A DNA stretch of 64,000 nucleotides from Actinopolymorpha pittospori (GCF_014873875.1 NZ_JADBEM010000001.1:4960001-5024000); one strand, 5' to 3'. Counted from the stretch's first letter, positions 42,652 through 51,677 are shown. Translations and numbers: made by a program. The notes: generated from the sequence alone by a model not told the origin.

Positions 42652-43416
42652 GTGACGACGACGCATCGAAAACGGTGGTTCGTGCGCGTCGGCCGCGTCC
42701 TGACGGCGGTCCTCGTGGCGGTCGCGGTGGCTGTCGGGGTCATGTGGGTGACGACTCCCGGCGTGGGTGATGCCGCCCAGCGTGCTGCAGAGCTCGATCG
42801 CACCCATGGCGTCCTCGGACCCACGACACCTGTGCCGTCACGTTTCGCGGCGGCCTTGATCGCCACCGAGAACTCCAGGTTCTACTCCGACCTCGGGATC
42901 GATCCGGTAGCGATCGTCCGGTCGGGCATCAGCGTCATGAAGGGGCGCGGCGAGATGGGTGGTGCCACCCTGGAGCAGCAGTTGGTGAAGCAGTTGTACT
43001 ACAGCGGGCAGTCCGCAGGCGTGGGAAGGAAGGCGGCGCAGGCGGCGCTGGCGATCAAGCTCGACGCGAGCTATTCCAAGCGGCAGATCCTGCAGATGTA
43101 TGCGGCGGTCGCGTACTTCGGGCACGGCTACTGGGGTCTGGATGCTGCCAGCCGTGGGTACTTCGGTCGCGCCCCGGGACAGCTGAGCTGGGGGCAGGCG
43201 GCCCTCCTTGCCGGCCTTTTGCAGGCGCCGTCAGCGTATGACCCTCTGCAACACCCGGAACTGGCCCGCGCGCGCCAACGCCATGTCCTGGCACGGCTCG
43301 TTGCCACCGGCCAGCTCACCGTGGAGACCGCAGCGATCGCCGCCTCTACCAGCCCTGAATCGGCCGGCGTCGGAGCGCCGGGGATACACCAGCCCGGATA
43401 CCTCCCTTCCGGCTAG
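42652..43416 (+). CDS. Monofunctional peptidoglycan transglycosylase (GT51)
   Basis: 254 residues from GTG 42652, with GGAGGG 9 nt upstream. One N-terminal membrane helix (VLTAVLVAVAVAVGVMWVTT), then the GT51 domain: ALIATENSRFYSDLGIDPVA with the catalytic Glu of the 'E-D/N-x-x-F' motif, GATLEQQLVKQLYYSG (the 'GgSTitQQl' motif), ALAIKLDASYSKRQILQMYA and AVAYFGHGYWGLDAASRGYF. No transpeptidase domain follows, so it polymerises lipid II without crosslinking, unlike class A PBPs. A possible BlaI-type operator lies 270 bp upstream. Confidence 0.9.
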   Translation: MTTTHRKRWFVRVGRVLTAVLVAVAVAVGVMWVTTPGVGDAAQRAAELDRTHGVLGPTTPVPSRFAAALIATENSRFYSDLGIDPVAIVRSGISVMKGRGEMGGATLEQQLVKQLYYSGQSAGVGRKAAQAALAIKLDASYSKRQILQMYAAVAYFGHGYWGLDAASRGYFGRAPGQLSWGQAALLAGLLQAPSAYDPLQHPELARARQRHVLARLVATGQLTVETAAIAASTSPESAGVGAPGIHQPGYLPSG

Positions 43417-43702
43417 ACGCCGGAGACTACGGTTTACCGCGCCATCTCCGGGGTGCGGTCAGGCTTGGCTGGGTAAGGCCTCGGCCCATGAGGCCCTTCA
43501 TCGAGCGATTTGCCTGGCGTCCGCTCCCCCGGGTCCGAAAAGGATCTATCTCCCTCGCCCGCCCGATCCTTCGTTGGGATCACCAGGGCGCCGAGCAGCC
43601 ACCGTAAGGATGAGTCGACAGGGCCCAACCGGGGCGCCAGACGCGGAAGGGTGTCTCCGCCCCAAACCGGACTCCCGCCAGCGGGAGTTCACGGCCGGTG
43701 AA
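43417..43702. other. Intergenic stretch left of the IS256 nest
   Basis: No gene. Contains ACTCCCG-CCAG-CGGGAGT (43671-43688) and TTCAC-N5-GTGAA (43688-43702), the second directly at the IS256 terminus. ACGGCCG (43691-43697) recurs right of the element (48306-48312) and may derive from a target duplication. Confidence 0.5.
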
Positions 43703-43742
43703 GGGAGTGTCAAGTTAACGGTTGATCTTGGTTTGTAGGGGT

Positions 43743-43883
43743 TCAGTTGTTGGCCGGGGTGAGGCGGCCTTCGAAGGCGATCTGGAAGGCGTTGAGCGGT
43801 GCCTTCCAACGCTGGGTCCATCGTTTGCGGCCCTGGCCGGTGGGGTCCAGGCTCATCAGCGCCATGTAGACGCACTTGAGTGC
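43743..43883 (-). pseudogene. IS256-family transposase, C-terminal piece
   Basis: Minus strand, 46 codons: ALKCVYMALMSLDPTGQGRK, RWTQRWKAPLNAFQIAFEGR and LTPANN then TGA. This is the standard ending of IS256/Mutator transposases (the 'lk.ly.a.......rW...w..aln.f.i.f..R' helix). The reading frame is cut at 43883 where the IS30 sequence GGGTGGATTCAACC begins. Confidence 0.85.
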
Positions 43884-43930
43884 GGGGTGGATTCAACCGG
43901 TCAAGTCTTGGTGGTCGGCCTGCGATTCCG

Positions 43931-44633
43931 ATGGCGGTACAGCGCGAGTTCTGGGCTGGGGTGCGCTCTGGAATGGTGGTCGCCGAAGCAGCGGCTTCTG
44001 TCGGAGTGTCGATCACCGTCGCCTGGCGATGGTTCCGGCACGTTGGCGGAGTGATGCCCGAGCCTTTCCCCGCTGGCAAGACCCCGATCCGCGCGCGCCG
44101 ACTCTCCTTCCAAGAGCGGGAGGAGATCAGCTGCCGCCGGGCCGCGGGCGAGGGGGTGCGTGCGATCGCGCGAGAGTTGGGGCGCTCCCCTTCGACGGTG
44201 AGCCGGGAACTGAGGCGCGGAACAGTTCGCCAGAAGTCGGGCTACCGGGCGTCGGTGGCCCAAGCGGTGGCGGATCAGCGTGCCCAGCGGCCGAAGGCGA
44301 GATTGCTCGCGCTCGACGACAGGCTCCGCGAGCACGTGCAGAATCGGCTGCATGCCAAGGACAGCCCTGAGCAGATCAGCCGGCGGCTTGCGCTGGTCTT
44401 CCCCGACGACCCGAGCATGCGCGTGAGCCACGAGACCATCTACCGCAGCCTCTACGTGCAAGGCCGCGGCGGTCTGCGACGGGAGTTGATCAAGTGCCTG
44501 CGCACCGGGCGGGCACTACGCAAAACCCGGCGGACTGCCGAACGGCGAGGGCGCATCCCCGGCATGGTCGGCATTGCGCAGCGACCGACGGATGCCCTGG
44601 ACCGTGCGGTGCCAGGACACTGGGAAGGAGACC
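43931..44633 (+). CDS. IS30-family transposase, exon 1 (interrupted by intron)
   Basis: From ATG 43931: MAVQREFWAGVRSGMVVAEA and SVGVSITVAWRWFRHVGGV (first helix-turn-helix), then SFQEREEISCRRAAGEGVRA and IARELGRSPSTVSRELRRGT (the IS30 helix-turn-helix), LHAKDSPEQISRRLALVFPD, SHETIYRSLYVQGRGGLRRE, ending ALDRAVPGHWEGD. That last Asp is the first catalytic residue of the IS30 DDE domain. One base after its codon the group II intron begins. Unspliced, the frame runs 18 more codons into the intron and stops at 44689, giving an inactive protein. Spliced, it continues LITGAENKSAVGTLVERSTG. Confidence 0.88.
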
Positions 44634-45305
44634 GTGCGACACGAAGCCGCACGAATTTGAGTGGACTGTCCAGTTGGAGAGGCGGTTGATAAGGCCGTAG
44701 GTGCAGTCACGGGTCTGTGTCCGTATGGCCCGTCCCCGCCCTTGACGTGCGACGCCGGTAACGGGGTGGTGCGAAGCTCAGGGGAAAGCCCAAGGACTCC
44801 CGTTCCATCCGGGAGTTACAGGCAAGGGGAAGACCGGACGGGTGAACGAAAGTGAACTCCCGATGATGCCTCGTGATCCCAAGCCTCGCCGATGGAAGTT
44901 CTTAGTGGGGTGTATGGCTAGCCGTTGTGAAGCGGTAGGCGCTGGCTGGTAGAGGTCACTCCGGCCAGGTGGACACCGCCGCCTCGGGGTAAAGGGAGCA
45001 CCCACCCCGGTCGTATCTCATTCGTGTGGAACGTGGAAACCCCGTTGGGGTCCGGGCTGTTAGGAGCCCGGTCGGCCGACTGTGAGGAAGGCTAAATTCC
45101 CCAGCGGGAACAGGATGACCCAAGAAGCCAATGCCGGAAGCCGAAAGGAAACGGGAACCCGGGGCAGTATGGCCGGCCTCTCCGCCGGCCGCCCCGCATA
45201 ACCGTCCGGATACGGGTGTGCTGCCCGGCCCGAAAGGGTGCTGACGTGGGCCAGGTGAGCCTGTGCAGAGATCACTGAAGAAAGACGACGGAACCGAGGG
45301 GCAAG

Positions 45306-47117
45306 TTGGACACCATGTTGATCGCGGGACGGAACGGCCTCGGTCGTTCTGCCGCCTCCGCGCTGGTGAACGGACCCGAGGGCGAAGACTTGGACTGGGC
45401 GTCGGTTGACTGGCGGCGGGTCGAGGAAGACGTACGACGTCTGCGGCAGAGAATCTTCACGGCATCGCAGGCAGGGGACCTGAGGAAGGTCCGCAATTTG
45501 CAGAAGCTGATGCTTCGGTCCCGCTCGAACACGCTCCTGAGCGTGCGACGGGTGACGGAGATCAACGCGGGACGTGCGACGGCGGGAGTCGACGGGAAGG
45601 TGGTGTTGCTTTCCCAGTCAAAGGCCGCTCTGGCCGACTGGGTCCAGCACCGTGCCCGACCGTGGATTCCCTGGCCCGTCAAGCGGGTGTTTATCCCCAA
45701 GCCGGGGACGAAGAAGAAGCGCGGGCTCGGGATTCCAGTGATTGTTGAGCGATGCCTGCAAGCTGTGGCATTGGGTGCACTGGAGCCCGAGTGGGAAGCG
45801 CGGTTCGAGCCGAAGTCGTATGGCTTCCGGCCTGGCCGCGGCTGTCACGACGCGATCGGGGCCATCTACTCCACGCTCAACGGGAAGAACCCGCAGCGTG
45901 CGTGGGTGCTCGACGCTGACCTGACGGCGGCATTCGACCGTATCGACCATGCCCGGCTCATGGCGGCGCTCGGCACCTTCCCAGCCCGGGGACTGGTCCG
46001 GCAGTGGCTGAAGTCCGGGGTCGTGGATCGCGGTCGGTTCGCCCCGACCGAGGAGGGAACTCCGCAGGGCGGGTTTATTAGCCCTTTGCTCTTCAACGTG
46101 GCCTTGCATGGGATGGAGGAAGCCGCAGGGGTCCGCTATTACACCTCCGGCAGAGATGCCGGGAGTGCGCAGAGCGGTAGCCCCGTGCTGGTGCGGTACG
46201 CAGATGATTTTGTCGCGATGTGCACCAGCCGTGAGCAGGCCGAACAGGTCAAGGAACGGCTGGCGGTATGGCTGACGCCCCGGGGGCTCGCCTTCCACGA
46301 GGGCAAGACACGCATTGTCCACGCGGAGAGCGGGTTCGACTTCCTGGGATTCAATGTCCGCCGCTATCACGGCAAGCTGCTGATCAAACCGAGTGCAGCG
46401 GCTCAACGACGGATCCGGGAACGGCTGCGCACCGAAATGCTGGCCCTGCGAGGGGCCAACGCTGGTGCGGTACTCAAGAAGATCAACCCGATTGTGCGGG
46501 GTTGGTCGGCCTATTACCGGACGGTGGTGTCCAGCGAAATCTTCACGGCGCTGGACAGCTACATGTGGAAGCTCGCTTACAAGTGGGCCAAGCACGGCCA
46601 CCCGAACAAGCCGAAGCACTGGATCTGCGACAAGTACTTCGGCCGGTTCAACAAGACCAGGAGGGACCGATGGGTGTTCGGTGACCGCGACAGCGGCGCC
46701 TACCTGCTCAAGTTCTCCTGGACGAAGATAGTCCGGCACCAGTTGGTCAAGGGGAAGGCGTCCCCGGACGACCCCACCCTGGAGTCATACTGGGCTCAGC
46801 GGCGCCGCAAGGGAACACCTCTGCCAGTCGCCGCTATGACCGTGCGCCTCCTACAGGCTCAACACGGCCGCTGCTCGGTCTGCGGAGGGCTCCTGCTGCA
46901 CGCCGACCACCCGCCACAAAGCCCACAAGAATGGGAAGCATGGCGGGTCGTCATCCGGAAGGCGATCTCCAAGCAATACATCGCATTCCCGGAGGAGAGC
47001 ACGCCTGGCGATCAACGAGTCCGTCTCCTCCACACCCATTGTCAACGGCGGAACGGAGCCGCCGTGATGACGAGTCCCGCACCTTCTCCTGCCGGTGCGC
47101 CTTTCGGGCTTGCTTGA
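45306..47117 (+). CDS. Group II intron reverse transcriptase/maturase with HNH domain
   Basis: 603 residues from TTG 45306 (GAGGGGC 6 nt upstream; ATG 45315 is the alternative). RT0-RT7 are complete: VDWRRVEEDVRRLRQRIF (RT0), VKRVFIPKPGTKKKRGLGIP (RT1-2), SYGFRPGRGCHDAI (RT2a/3), VLDADLTAAFDRIDH (RT3 Asp), EEGTPQGGFISPLLFNVALH (RT4), VRYADDFVAMC (catalytic YADD, RT5), GKTRIVHAESGFDFLGF (RT6-7). Maturase X domain: NPIVRGWSAYYRTVVSSEIF and LAYKWAKHGHPNKP. C-terminal Cys/His endonuclease: CSVCGG ... LLHTHCQRRNG. The stop TGA (47115-47117) lies in the first nucleotides of domain V, a compact arrangement. All catalytic residues are present, so mobility is plausible. Confidence 0.93.
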   Translation: MDTMLIAGRNGLGRSAASALVNGPEGEDLDWASVDWRRVEEDVRRLRQRIFTASQAGDLRKVRNLQKLMLRSRSNTLLSVRRVTEINAGRATAGVDGKVVLLSQSKAALADWVQHRARPWIPWPVKRVFIPKPGTKKKRGLGIPVIVERCLQAVALGALEPEWEARFEPKSYGFRPGRGCHDAIGAIYSTLNGKNPQRAWVLDADLTAAFDRIDHARLMAALGTFPARGLVRQWLKSGVVDRGRFAPTEEGTPQGGFISPLLFNVALHGMEEAAGVRYYTSGRDAGSAQSGSPVLVRYADDFVAMCTSREQAEQVKERLAVWLTPRGLAFHEGKTRIVHAESGFDFLGFNVRRYHGKLLIKPSAAAQRRIRERLRTEMLALRGANAGAVLKKINPIVRGWSAYYRTVVSSEIFTALDSYMWKLAYKWAKHGHPNKPKHWICDKYFGRFNKTRRDRWVFGDRDSGAYLLKFSWTKIVRHQLVKGKASPDDPTLESYWAQRRRKGTPLPVAAMTVRLLQAQHGRCSVCGGLLLHADHPPQSPQEWEAWRVVIRKAISKQYIAFPEESTPGDQRVRLLHTHCQRRNGAAVMTSPAPSPAGAPFGLA

Positions 47118-47150
47118 GCCGTGTGCGGTGAATAGCTGCTTGCACGGTTC
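47116..47150 (+). ncRNA. Group II intron domain V
   Basis: GAGCCGTGTGCGGTGAATAG and CTGCTTGCACGGTTC form the short two-stem hairpin with AGC-like catalytic triad region (GAGCC...GGTTC closing pairs, bulge, GAAU tetraloop region). It is the most conserved part of group II ribozymes and is 35 nt long here, one longer than the usual 34. Confidence 0.8.
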
Positions 47151-47157
47151 TGAGGGG

Positions 47158-47191
47158 GCGGGGACGCAGTAATGCGTCCCCGCTACCCGAC
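47158..47191 (+). ncRNA. Group II intron domain VI and 3' splice site
   Basis: GCGGGGACGCA (47158-47168) pairs perfectly with TGCGTCCCCGC (47173-47183). Adenosine 47185, seven bases before the intron end, is the candidate branch point, though it lies just outside the stem instead of bulged within it, which may mean hydrolytic splicing or an alternative pairing. Confidence 0.65.
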
Positions 47192-47709
47192 TCATCACTG
47201 GCGCGGAGAACAAGTCCGCGGTCGGAACCCTCGTGGAGCGCTCCACCGGCTACGTCATGCTCCTGCATCTGCCGAACAGCCACGGTGCTGACGACGTCCA
47301 GGAAGCCATGGTCGAGACAATGAGCGAGCTGCCGCAAACCCTGCGCCGCACCCTGACGTGGGATCAGGGGCAGGAGATGGCTAACCACGCGGCCATCGCG
47401 AAGGCTGCGCAGCTTGAGATCTACTTCTGCGACCCGCACTCGCCCTGGCAGCGGGCAACGAACGAGAACACGAACGGCCTGCTGCGTCAGTACTTTCCCA
47501 AGAGCACCGACCTGTCCGGCTACCACCGCGACTACCTCGAGTTCGTCGCCGCGCAACTCAACAACAGGCCACGCAAACGGCTCGGCTGGCGCACCCCTGC
47601 CGAAGCGCTCGACCAGCTACTCTCAGATCAAGACAACCCGCCCGGGCGGTTGGCGACCTGCCCGTCGCGGATCTTGACGTTGATGGCGTCCACGAACAGG
47701 ACCGGGTAG
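47192..47709 (+). CDS. IS30-family transposase, exon 2 (C-terminus replaced)
   Basis: Continues exon 1 in frame: LITGAENKSAVGTLVERSTG, YVMLLHLPN, then TWDQGQEMANHAAIAKAAQL with the second catalytic Asp and PWQRATNENTNGLLRQYFPK with the catalytic Glu; YLEFVAAQLNNRPRKRLGWR and TPAEALDQLLSDQDNPP close the domain. From 47646 the frame runs in antisense IS256 sequence for 21 codons to TAG 47709, so the natural C-terminus is missing by a few residues. All three DDE residues would be in a spliced product of about 406 residues. Confidence 0.85.
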
Positions 47710-48256
47710 ACGCGGTCGAGAGGGCGGTTCTGCCATTCGGCCATGCCGTCCATCACCTTGTCGGTGATCGTGGAGATGGTCTGTTTGGACACCTCGGCCC
47801 CATAGACCTCGGCCAGGTGCGCGGCGATCTCCCCGTGGGTGAGCCCTTCGCCGACAACGACAGGACCATCTCCTCCACCCCGGTCAGGCGCCGCTGCCGC
47901 TTGCGGACGATCTGCGGCTCGAAGGTGCCGGCCACATCGCGCGGGACCTTCACCTCCACCGGGCCGACGTCAGTCAACACGGTCTTGACGCTGGCGCCGT
48001 TACGGCTGTTGCCGCTGTTCTTCCCCACCGCATCGTGCTTGTCGTAGCCGAGGTGGTCAGTGGTCTCGCCCTCCAAAGCCGACTCCAGCACCCGCTTGGT
48101 CAGCTGCTGCAGCAGCCCGTCCTCCCCGGTCAGCTGCAGGCCCTCGCTACGGGCCCGGTCCACGAGCATCCCGATCAACTGCTCGCCCGACGCTGTGCTT
48201 GACAGCGCCTCGACAGGCTGCTCCACCGACTCAGGCGCAACGGCGGTCTCGGTCAT
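47646..48256 (-). pseudogene. IS256-family transposase, N-terminal piece (frameshifted)
   Basis: ATG 48256 begins MTETAVAPESVEQPVEALSS; QLTKRVLESALEGETTDHLG, YDKHDAVGKNSGNSRNGASV and DVGPVEVKVPRDVAGTFEPQ are standard IS256 N-terminal motifs. After LTGVEEMVLSLSAKG the frame shifts by a missing C (about 47850) and the continuation EIAAHLAEVYGAEVSKQTIS ... VLFVDAINVKIRDGQVANR, with the first catalytic Asp, is in another frame. It then ends abruptly at the IS30 remnant (47646). Together with the piece at 43743-43883 it defines one split gene. Confidence 0.85.
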
Positions 48257-48305
48257 CTGGCGTCTCTCCCTTGATCAACAGATCCGCCGTTATTTTTACA
48301 GTCCC

Positions 48306-48532
48306 ACGGCCGCGGCAGTGAGTCCGGTGTGGGGTCTCCCGATGTGACTGATCAAGGATCCAGTTCGCTCCGCAGCCCATCCATAGCTCCGAGCACGTTG
48401 ATGACGTTCGTCGCGACGGCGGTTTTGTCCTCCAGGCAGGGGGGATGGTTGATGAGAACTCTGCGTAAGTGCTCGGCTCGGTACCAGAGCGGTTGTGGCC
48501 ATGTCGTTGAAGAAGGGTAGTGGGAGTAGGCA
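48306..48532. promoter_or_regulatory. Catalase upstream region, abutted by IS256
   Basis: Only 227 bp remain between the IS256 terminus and the catalase start. GGGAGTAGGC lies 3-12 nt before the ATG. The IS256 insertion removed or separated whatever lay upstream, for example a Fur-type regulator often linked to such catalases. Confidence 0.5.
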
Positions 48533-50005
48533 ATGAGTGAGCAGCCACCGAACACGACCTCGGACGCCGGCGCGCCTGTAGCCAGCGATGAGTATTCACT
48601 CACCGTCGGTGCCGCTGGGCCAGTGTTGTTGCAGGATGCGTACCTGATCGAGAAGTTGGCTCACTTCGTCCGCGAGCGTGTCCCCGATCGCGTGTACCAC
48701 GTCAAGGCCAGTGGTGCCTTCGGCTATTTCGAGGTGACCGCCGACGTCACCCAGTGGACTAAGGCCGCCTTCCTCAGCGAAGTCGGGAAGCGCACGCCGA
48801 TGTTCGCGCGAATCTCGTCGGTGGCCGGCGAAGAGGGCTACGCGGACACGCTCCGCGACGTGCATGGCTTCGCCCTCAAGTTCTACACCGAAGAGGGCAA
48901 CTATGACATGGTCGGCAACAACACGCCGGTCTTCTTCGTGCGCGACCCCATGAAGTTTCCTGACTTCATTCACTCCCAGGAGCGCATGTCCGACACCGGC
49001 CTACGCAGCAACAACGCGCAGTGGGACTTTTGGACGCTTTCGCCGGAGTCTGCCCACCAGGTGACGGTCCTGATGGGCGACCGGGGCACGCCGCGCACCT
49101 TGCGCAACATGAACGGCTACAGCAGTGACACGTACATGTGGGAGAACGCCGCAGGCGAGAAGTTCTGGGTCAAGTACCACTTCAAGACCGAACAGGGCAT
49201 CGAAAACTTCACCGACGCCGAAGCCAGGGCTATGGTGGCTGAGGACCTCGACTACCACCGGCGGGACCTGTGGGAGGCGATCGCCCGCAACGACCACCCG
49301 TCCTGGCGCCTCGAGATGCAGATCATGCCGTATGAGGACGCGCCCAACTATCGCTTCAACCCCTTCGACATCACCAAGGTCTGGCCGCACAAGGATTACC
49401 CGCTAATCCCCGTCGGCCGGATGGTGCTCGACCGCAACCCTGAGAACTTCTTCGCCCAGGTCGTGCAGGCCGGGTTCGACGTGGCGAACTTCGTCCCGGG
49501 CATCGGGCCCAGCCCGGACCGGATGGTGCTGGGGCGGATGTTCGCCTACGCCGACTCCCAGCGTTATCGCACCGGCCCGAACTACGCGCAGCTGCCGGTC
49601 AACAAGCCGATCAACGAGGTGCACAACTACAACAAGGACGGCCCCATGCGCTACCACCACAATGGGAACCAGCCGGTCTACGCACCGAACAGCTACGGCG
49701 GACCGCGGGCCGACCCGCAGCGCTACCGCGATCCGAGCTGGTTTGTGGAGTCGGCGGAGATCATGCGTACGGCCTACGTGCCACACAAGGACGACGACGA
49801 CTTCATCCAGCCCGGCACCCTCTACCGTGAGGTGATGTCGCCACCCGAGCAGGCTCGCCTGGTCGAGAACATCGTCTGGCACCTGAGTCAGGGTGTCGAG
49901 CGCAACATCCAGGAGCGCGCGGTCAAGGACTACTGGAGCAAGGTCGACCCGGACCTCGGCGCCCGCGTCGCCGACGGCTTGGGTCTGGGGAGTTCTGCGC
50001 GGTAG
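48533..50005 (+). CDS. Monofunctional haem catalase (clade 3-like)
   Basis: 490 residues, the small-subunit size. Distal site: VYHVKASGAFGYFEVT with catalytic His 56 (the usual V-V-H-A-K-G reads VYHVKAS here), Asn in MVGNNTPVFFVRDP (129/130), proximal haem ligand Tyr 339 in GRMFAYADSQRYR, and the NADPH-site region NPFDITKVWPHKDYPLIPVG. It converts hydrogen peroxide to water and oxygen in the cytoplasm. Start ATG 48533 preceded by GGGAGTAGGCA. No lesion seen. The IS256 nest ends 227 bp upstream and could influence its expression. No furA-like regulator is encoded nearby. Confidence 0.95.
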   Translation: MSEQPPNTTSDAGAPVASDEYSLTVGAAGPVLLQDAYLIEKLAHFVRERVPDRVYHVKASGAFGYFEVTADVTQWTKAAFLSEVGKRTPMFARISSVAGEEGYADTLRDVHGFALKFYTEEGNYDMVGNNTPVFFVRDPMKFPDFIHSQERMSDTGLRSNNAQWDFWTLSPESAHQVTVLMGDRGTPRTLRNMNGYSSDTYMWENAAGEKFWVKYHFKTEQGIENFTDAEARAMVAEDLDYHRRDLWEAIARNDHPSWRLEMQIMPYEDAPNYRFNPFDITKVWPHKDYPLIPVGRMVLDRNPENFFAQVVQAGFDVANFVPGIGPSPDRMVLGRMFAYADSQRYRTGPNYAQLPVNKPINEVHNYNKDGPMRYHHNGNQPVYAPNSYGGPRADPQRYRDPSWFVESAEIMRTAYVPHKDDDDFIQPGTLYREVMSPPEQARLVENIVWHLSQGVERNIQERAVKDYWSKVDPDLGARVADGLGLGSSAR

Positions 50006-50239
50006 GGGTCCCTTTACTCGCGGCTCTCGGCCGGACGCTCCCTGCTGACGCTGACGCGCCCATGGAAGAGAGCAAACTGCGAGCGCGATGGCACTTTGTC
50101 GACCCCGATAGCGGCCGGCCTGGGCCAGATTTACGCCCTCGCTCGGCGCTAGCCTTTGCCGACGAGTGCCTACGCGGGCTGTTGCTGACCCATGTGAGCC
50201 GGCAGGTGGCTACCTGGCGAGGACGCGGGGATGACCATC

Positions 50240-50271
50240 TGAAACCGAAAAGATCAATTAAGGGACAGCCT
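50240..50271 (-). repeat. Solo IS5-type terminus
   Basis: Complement reads GGCTGTCCCTTAATTGATCT then TTTCGGTTTCAG. The IS5 element at 63032 begins GGTTGTCCCGTAATTGATCT, 17 of 20 identical, so this is probably the end of a related element whose body is gone. Confidence 0.5.
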
Positions 50272-50319
50272 TCACCCACATCAAGCTGAGCCGTACGGAT
50301 CAGCTTGATGTGGGTGAAC
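50272..50319. repeat. 19-bp perfect inverted repeat
   Basis: TTCACCCACATCAAGCTGA (50272-50290) and TCAGCTTGATGTGGGTGAA (50301-50319) with spacer GCCGTACGGA, immediately beside the IS5-type terminus. A 19-bp perfect dyad is unlikely by chance. Confidence 0.8.
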
Positions 50320-51677
50320 AACGTCCGAGGAAAGTTGCCCAGTTTCGTTGGCGTGCCTGCTGAGCGTTGCTGGTGGGGCGATGGTGCTGGGCCCATCGGT
50401 GGTCGGCGTGCGTGGGAGCGGCCTCGCGGGATTGTGCGGGGTTTCCGCGGCGTCCTGCGGCGCGGCTGTTGTCAGGGCGCTACGAGGCTGCTGACCTGTG
50501 GAGATGTCGGTGCGGGTGTGGTTCTGCGGATTGTGCGTCTTCTGCGGCGGGCATGGAGCCTGCGTGTGGTTGACCAGGAGGACGCTCGCGACCGTAGGCA
50601 ACCGGGCTCCGCCCGGTCGAAACCGATGACTAGCGATCAATCTCCATGGCGGGCGCACGCCGGCAGACTCCGACGGCTACCCCACAGACATGGTGCTCCG
50701 GTCCATCTCGTGCGCGCCGGCCCGAGCGCGCATCGGGGGCAGATGCCCGCCTTCGAGCAGACTTTGTGTCCGGGCAGCGCGTGCGAGCCACCCGAAGTCC
50801 TGGCCGGAACCGTAACAGCATCGGTACGAACCCTGCCGACCAAAGGGCTTGCGCGAGGGGGATGTCGTTGAGTTCGTGGGAACCGTCGACCTCGTGACGG
50901 AAGGCCCACCACGCGCCCACCGCCATCACCGGCAGCGCCGCCGCGATCACGGGGCCAGGGCTTAGCCTGCCGAGCAGACAACCAGAGACAGAAGTCGCGC
51001 TTCCGGTGCGGGGGACGCGACGTAGGATCCAGCTTTCTTCGCTGCACTGGACGCGATCTTCGAGGGGCGCATCGCGTCTTCCCCGTGGCGGTGCGCTGAT
51101 CCGCGGTGCGGCGGGGCATCTGCTCGGCTCGATCGGGTCAGCGGGGAGCGTCCGGAGAACGACGAAGCGTGTTCCGTAGCAGCAGTCGAGGGCGTCGGAC
51201 TGGTCGCAGGCGTGGGCTGACCTCGCGTGGTGGGCTCCACCACCGCAAGCGCCGAGCCTCTTCGAGCAGCGCGTGAGTTCAAGGGCGCGTGGGGTCCGCG
51301 GGAGCCCGCTGATCAGGCGAACGCCACTTCGCGCCCTCTGATCACCTCGAGCGACGGGTTATCGGGCAGGAGCTGGTCCTTTAGGCCTCGGGCCTTACTC
51401 GGGTGTGGGCGGCTGCTGGCGGCGTCCGAGCCGGGCACGGTGAGCGACTCGGCGGTCGCGGCGCCGAGGTGCGTACCTTCGTGGCTATCGCGCGCACTGC
51501 GGTGGGTAGGTCCAGGCTCCCGCCGATACCCGTGAGAGCGTTGGTGGTGATGAGTGCGACGTACAGGCTACGAGGAACGCTGGCGGTTGTCGCGCCTGTA
51601 CTCTGCGCTGCTTTCGACCGGGCCCTGGTCGCGTTGGTGTGGTGTTCCTGGGGGCGTGCGTTGGCCGGGAGGCTTGA

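Larger units (their letters stand above)
44634..47191 (+). mobile_element. Group II intron (2558 bp) inside the IS30 transposase gene
   Basis: 5' boundary GTGCGACACG (44634; the GUGYG consensus), 3' boundary CTACCCGAC (to 47191; ends in AY). Domain V (47116-47150) and domain VI (47158-47183 with candidate branch A at 47185) have canonical form. The maturase gene lies in the position of domain IV. Exons flanking the proposed boundaries join GGAGACC with TCATCACTGG to give GAC CTC ATC ACT, exactly the D-L-I-x-G of IS30 transposases. Sense orientation relative to the host gene means that splicing can rescue the transposase. Confidence 0.9.
43884..47645 (+). mobile_element. IS30-family element interrupted by a group II intron, right end lost
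   Basis: The left terminus begins at about 43886 (GTGGATTCAACCGGTC). The transposase gene runs rightward in two exons (43931-44633, 47192-47645) separated by the intron 44634-47191. The expected inverted right terminus is absent: after codon DQDNPP the sequence turns into IS256 transposase at 47646, so the element is truncated there. Confidence 0.8.
43703..48305 (-). mobile_element. IS256-family element, split by nested insertions
   Basis: Left terminus GGGAGTGTCAAGTTAACGG (43703) and right terminus, read on the complement, GGGACTGTAAAAATAACGG (from 48305) form an imperfect inverted repeat. Transposase pieces lie inside at both ends on the minus strand: C-terminal codons at 43743-43883, N-terminal codons at 47646-48256. 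Everything between is an IS30-family element that itself holds a group II intron. About 170-180 codons of the IS256 transposase and the right end of IS30 are missing, so a deletion followed the insertion. Confidence 0.85.
50006..51677. other. 1.7-kb gene-poor region
   Basis: No open frame here has recognisable domains or a good ribosome binding site. A minus-strand frame around 50800-50950 begins with a hydrophobic segment (AAALPVMAVGAWWAFRHEVD), perhaps a remnant. A solo IS5-type terminus and a 19-bp perfect inverted repeat lie at 50240-50319. Confidence 0.45.

Noticed and set aside
50962-51535. Several 90-160-codon frames between catalase and the YdcZ-type permease
   Set aside because: Low-complexity Arg/Ala/Pro/Ser translations on both strands without motifs or start signals.
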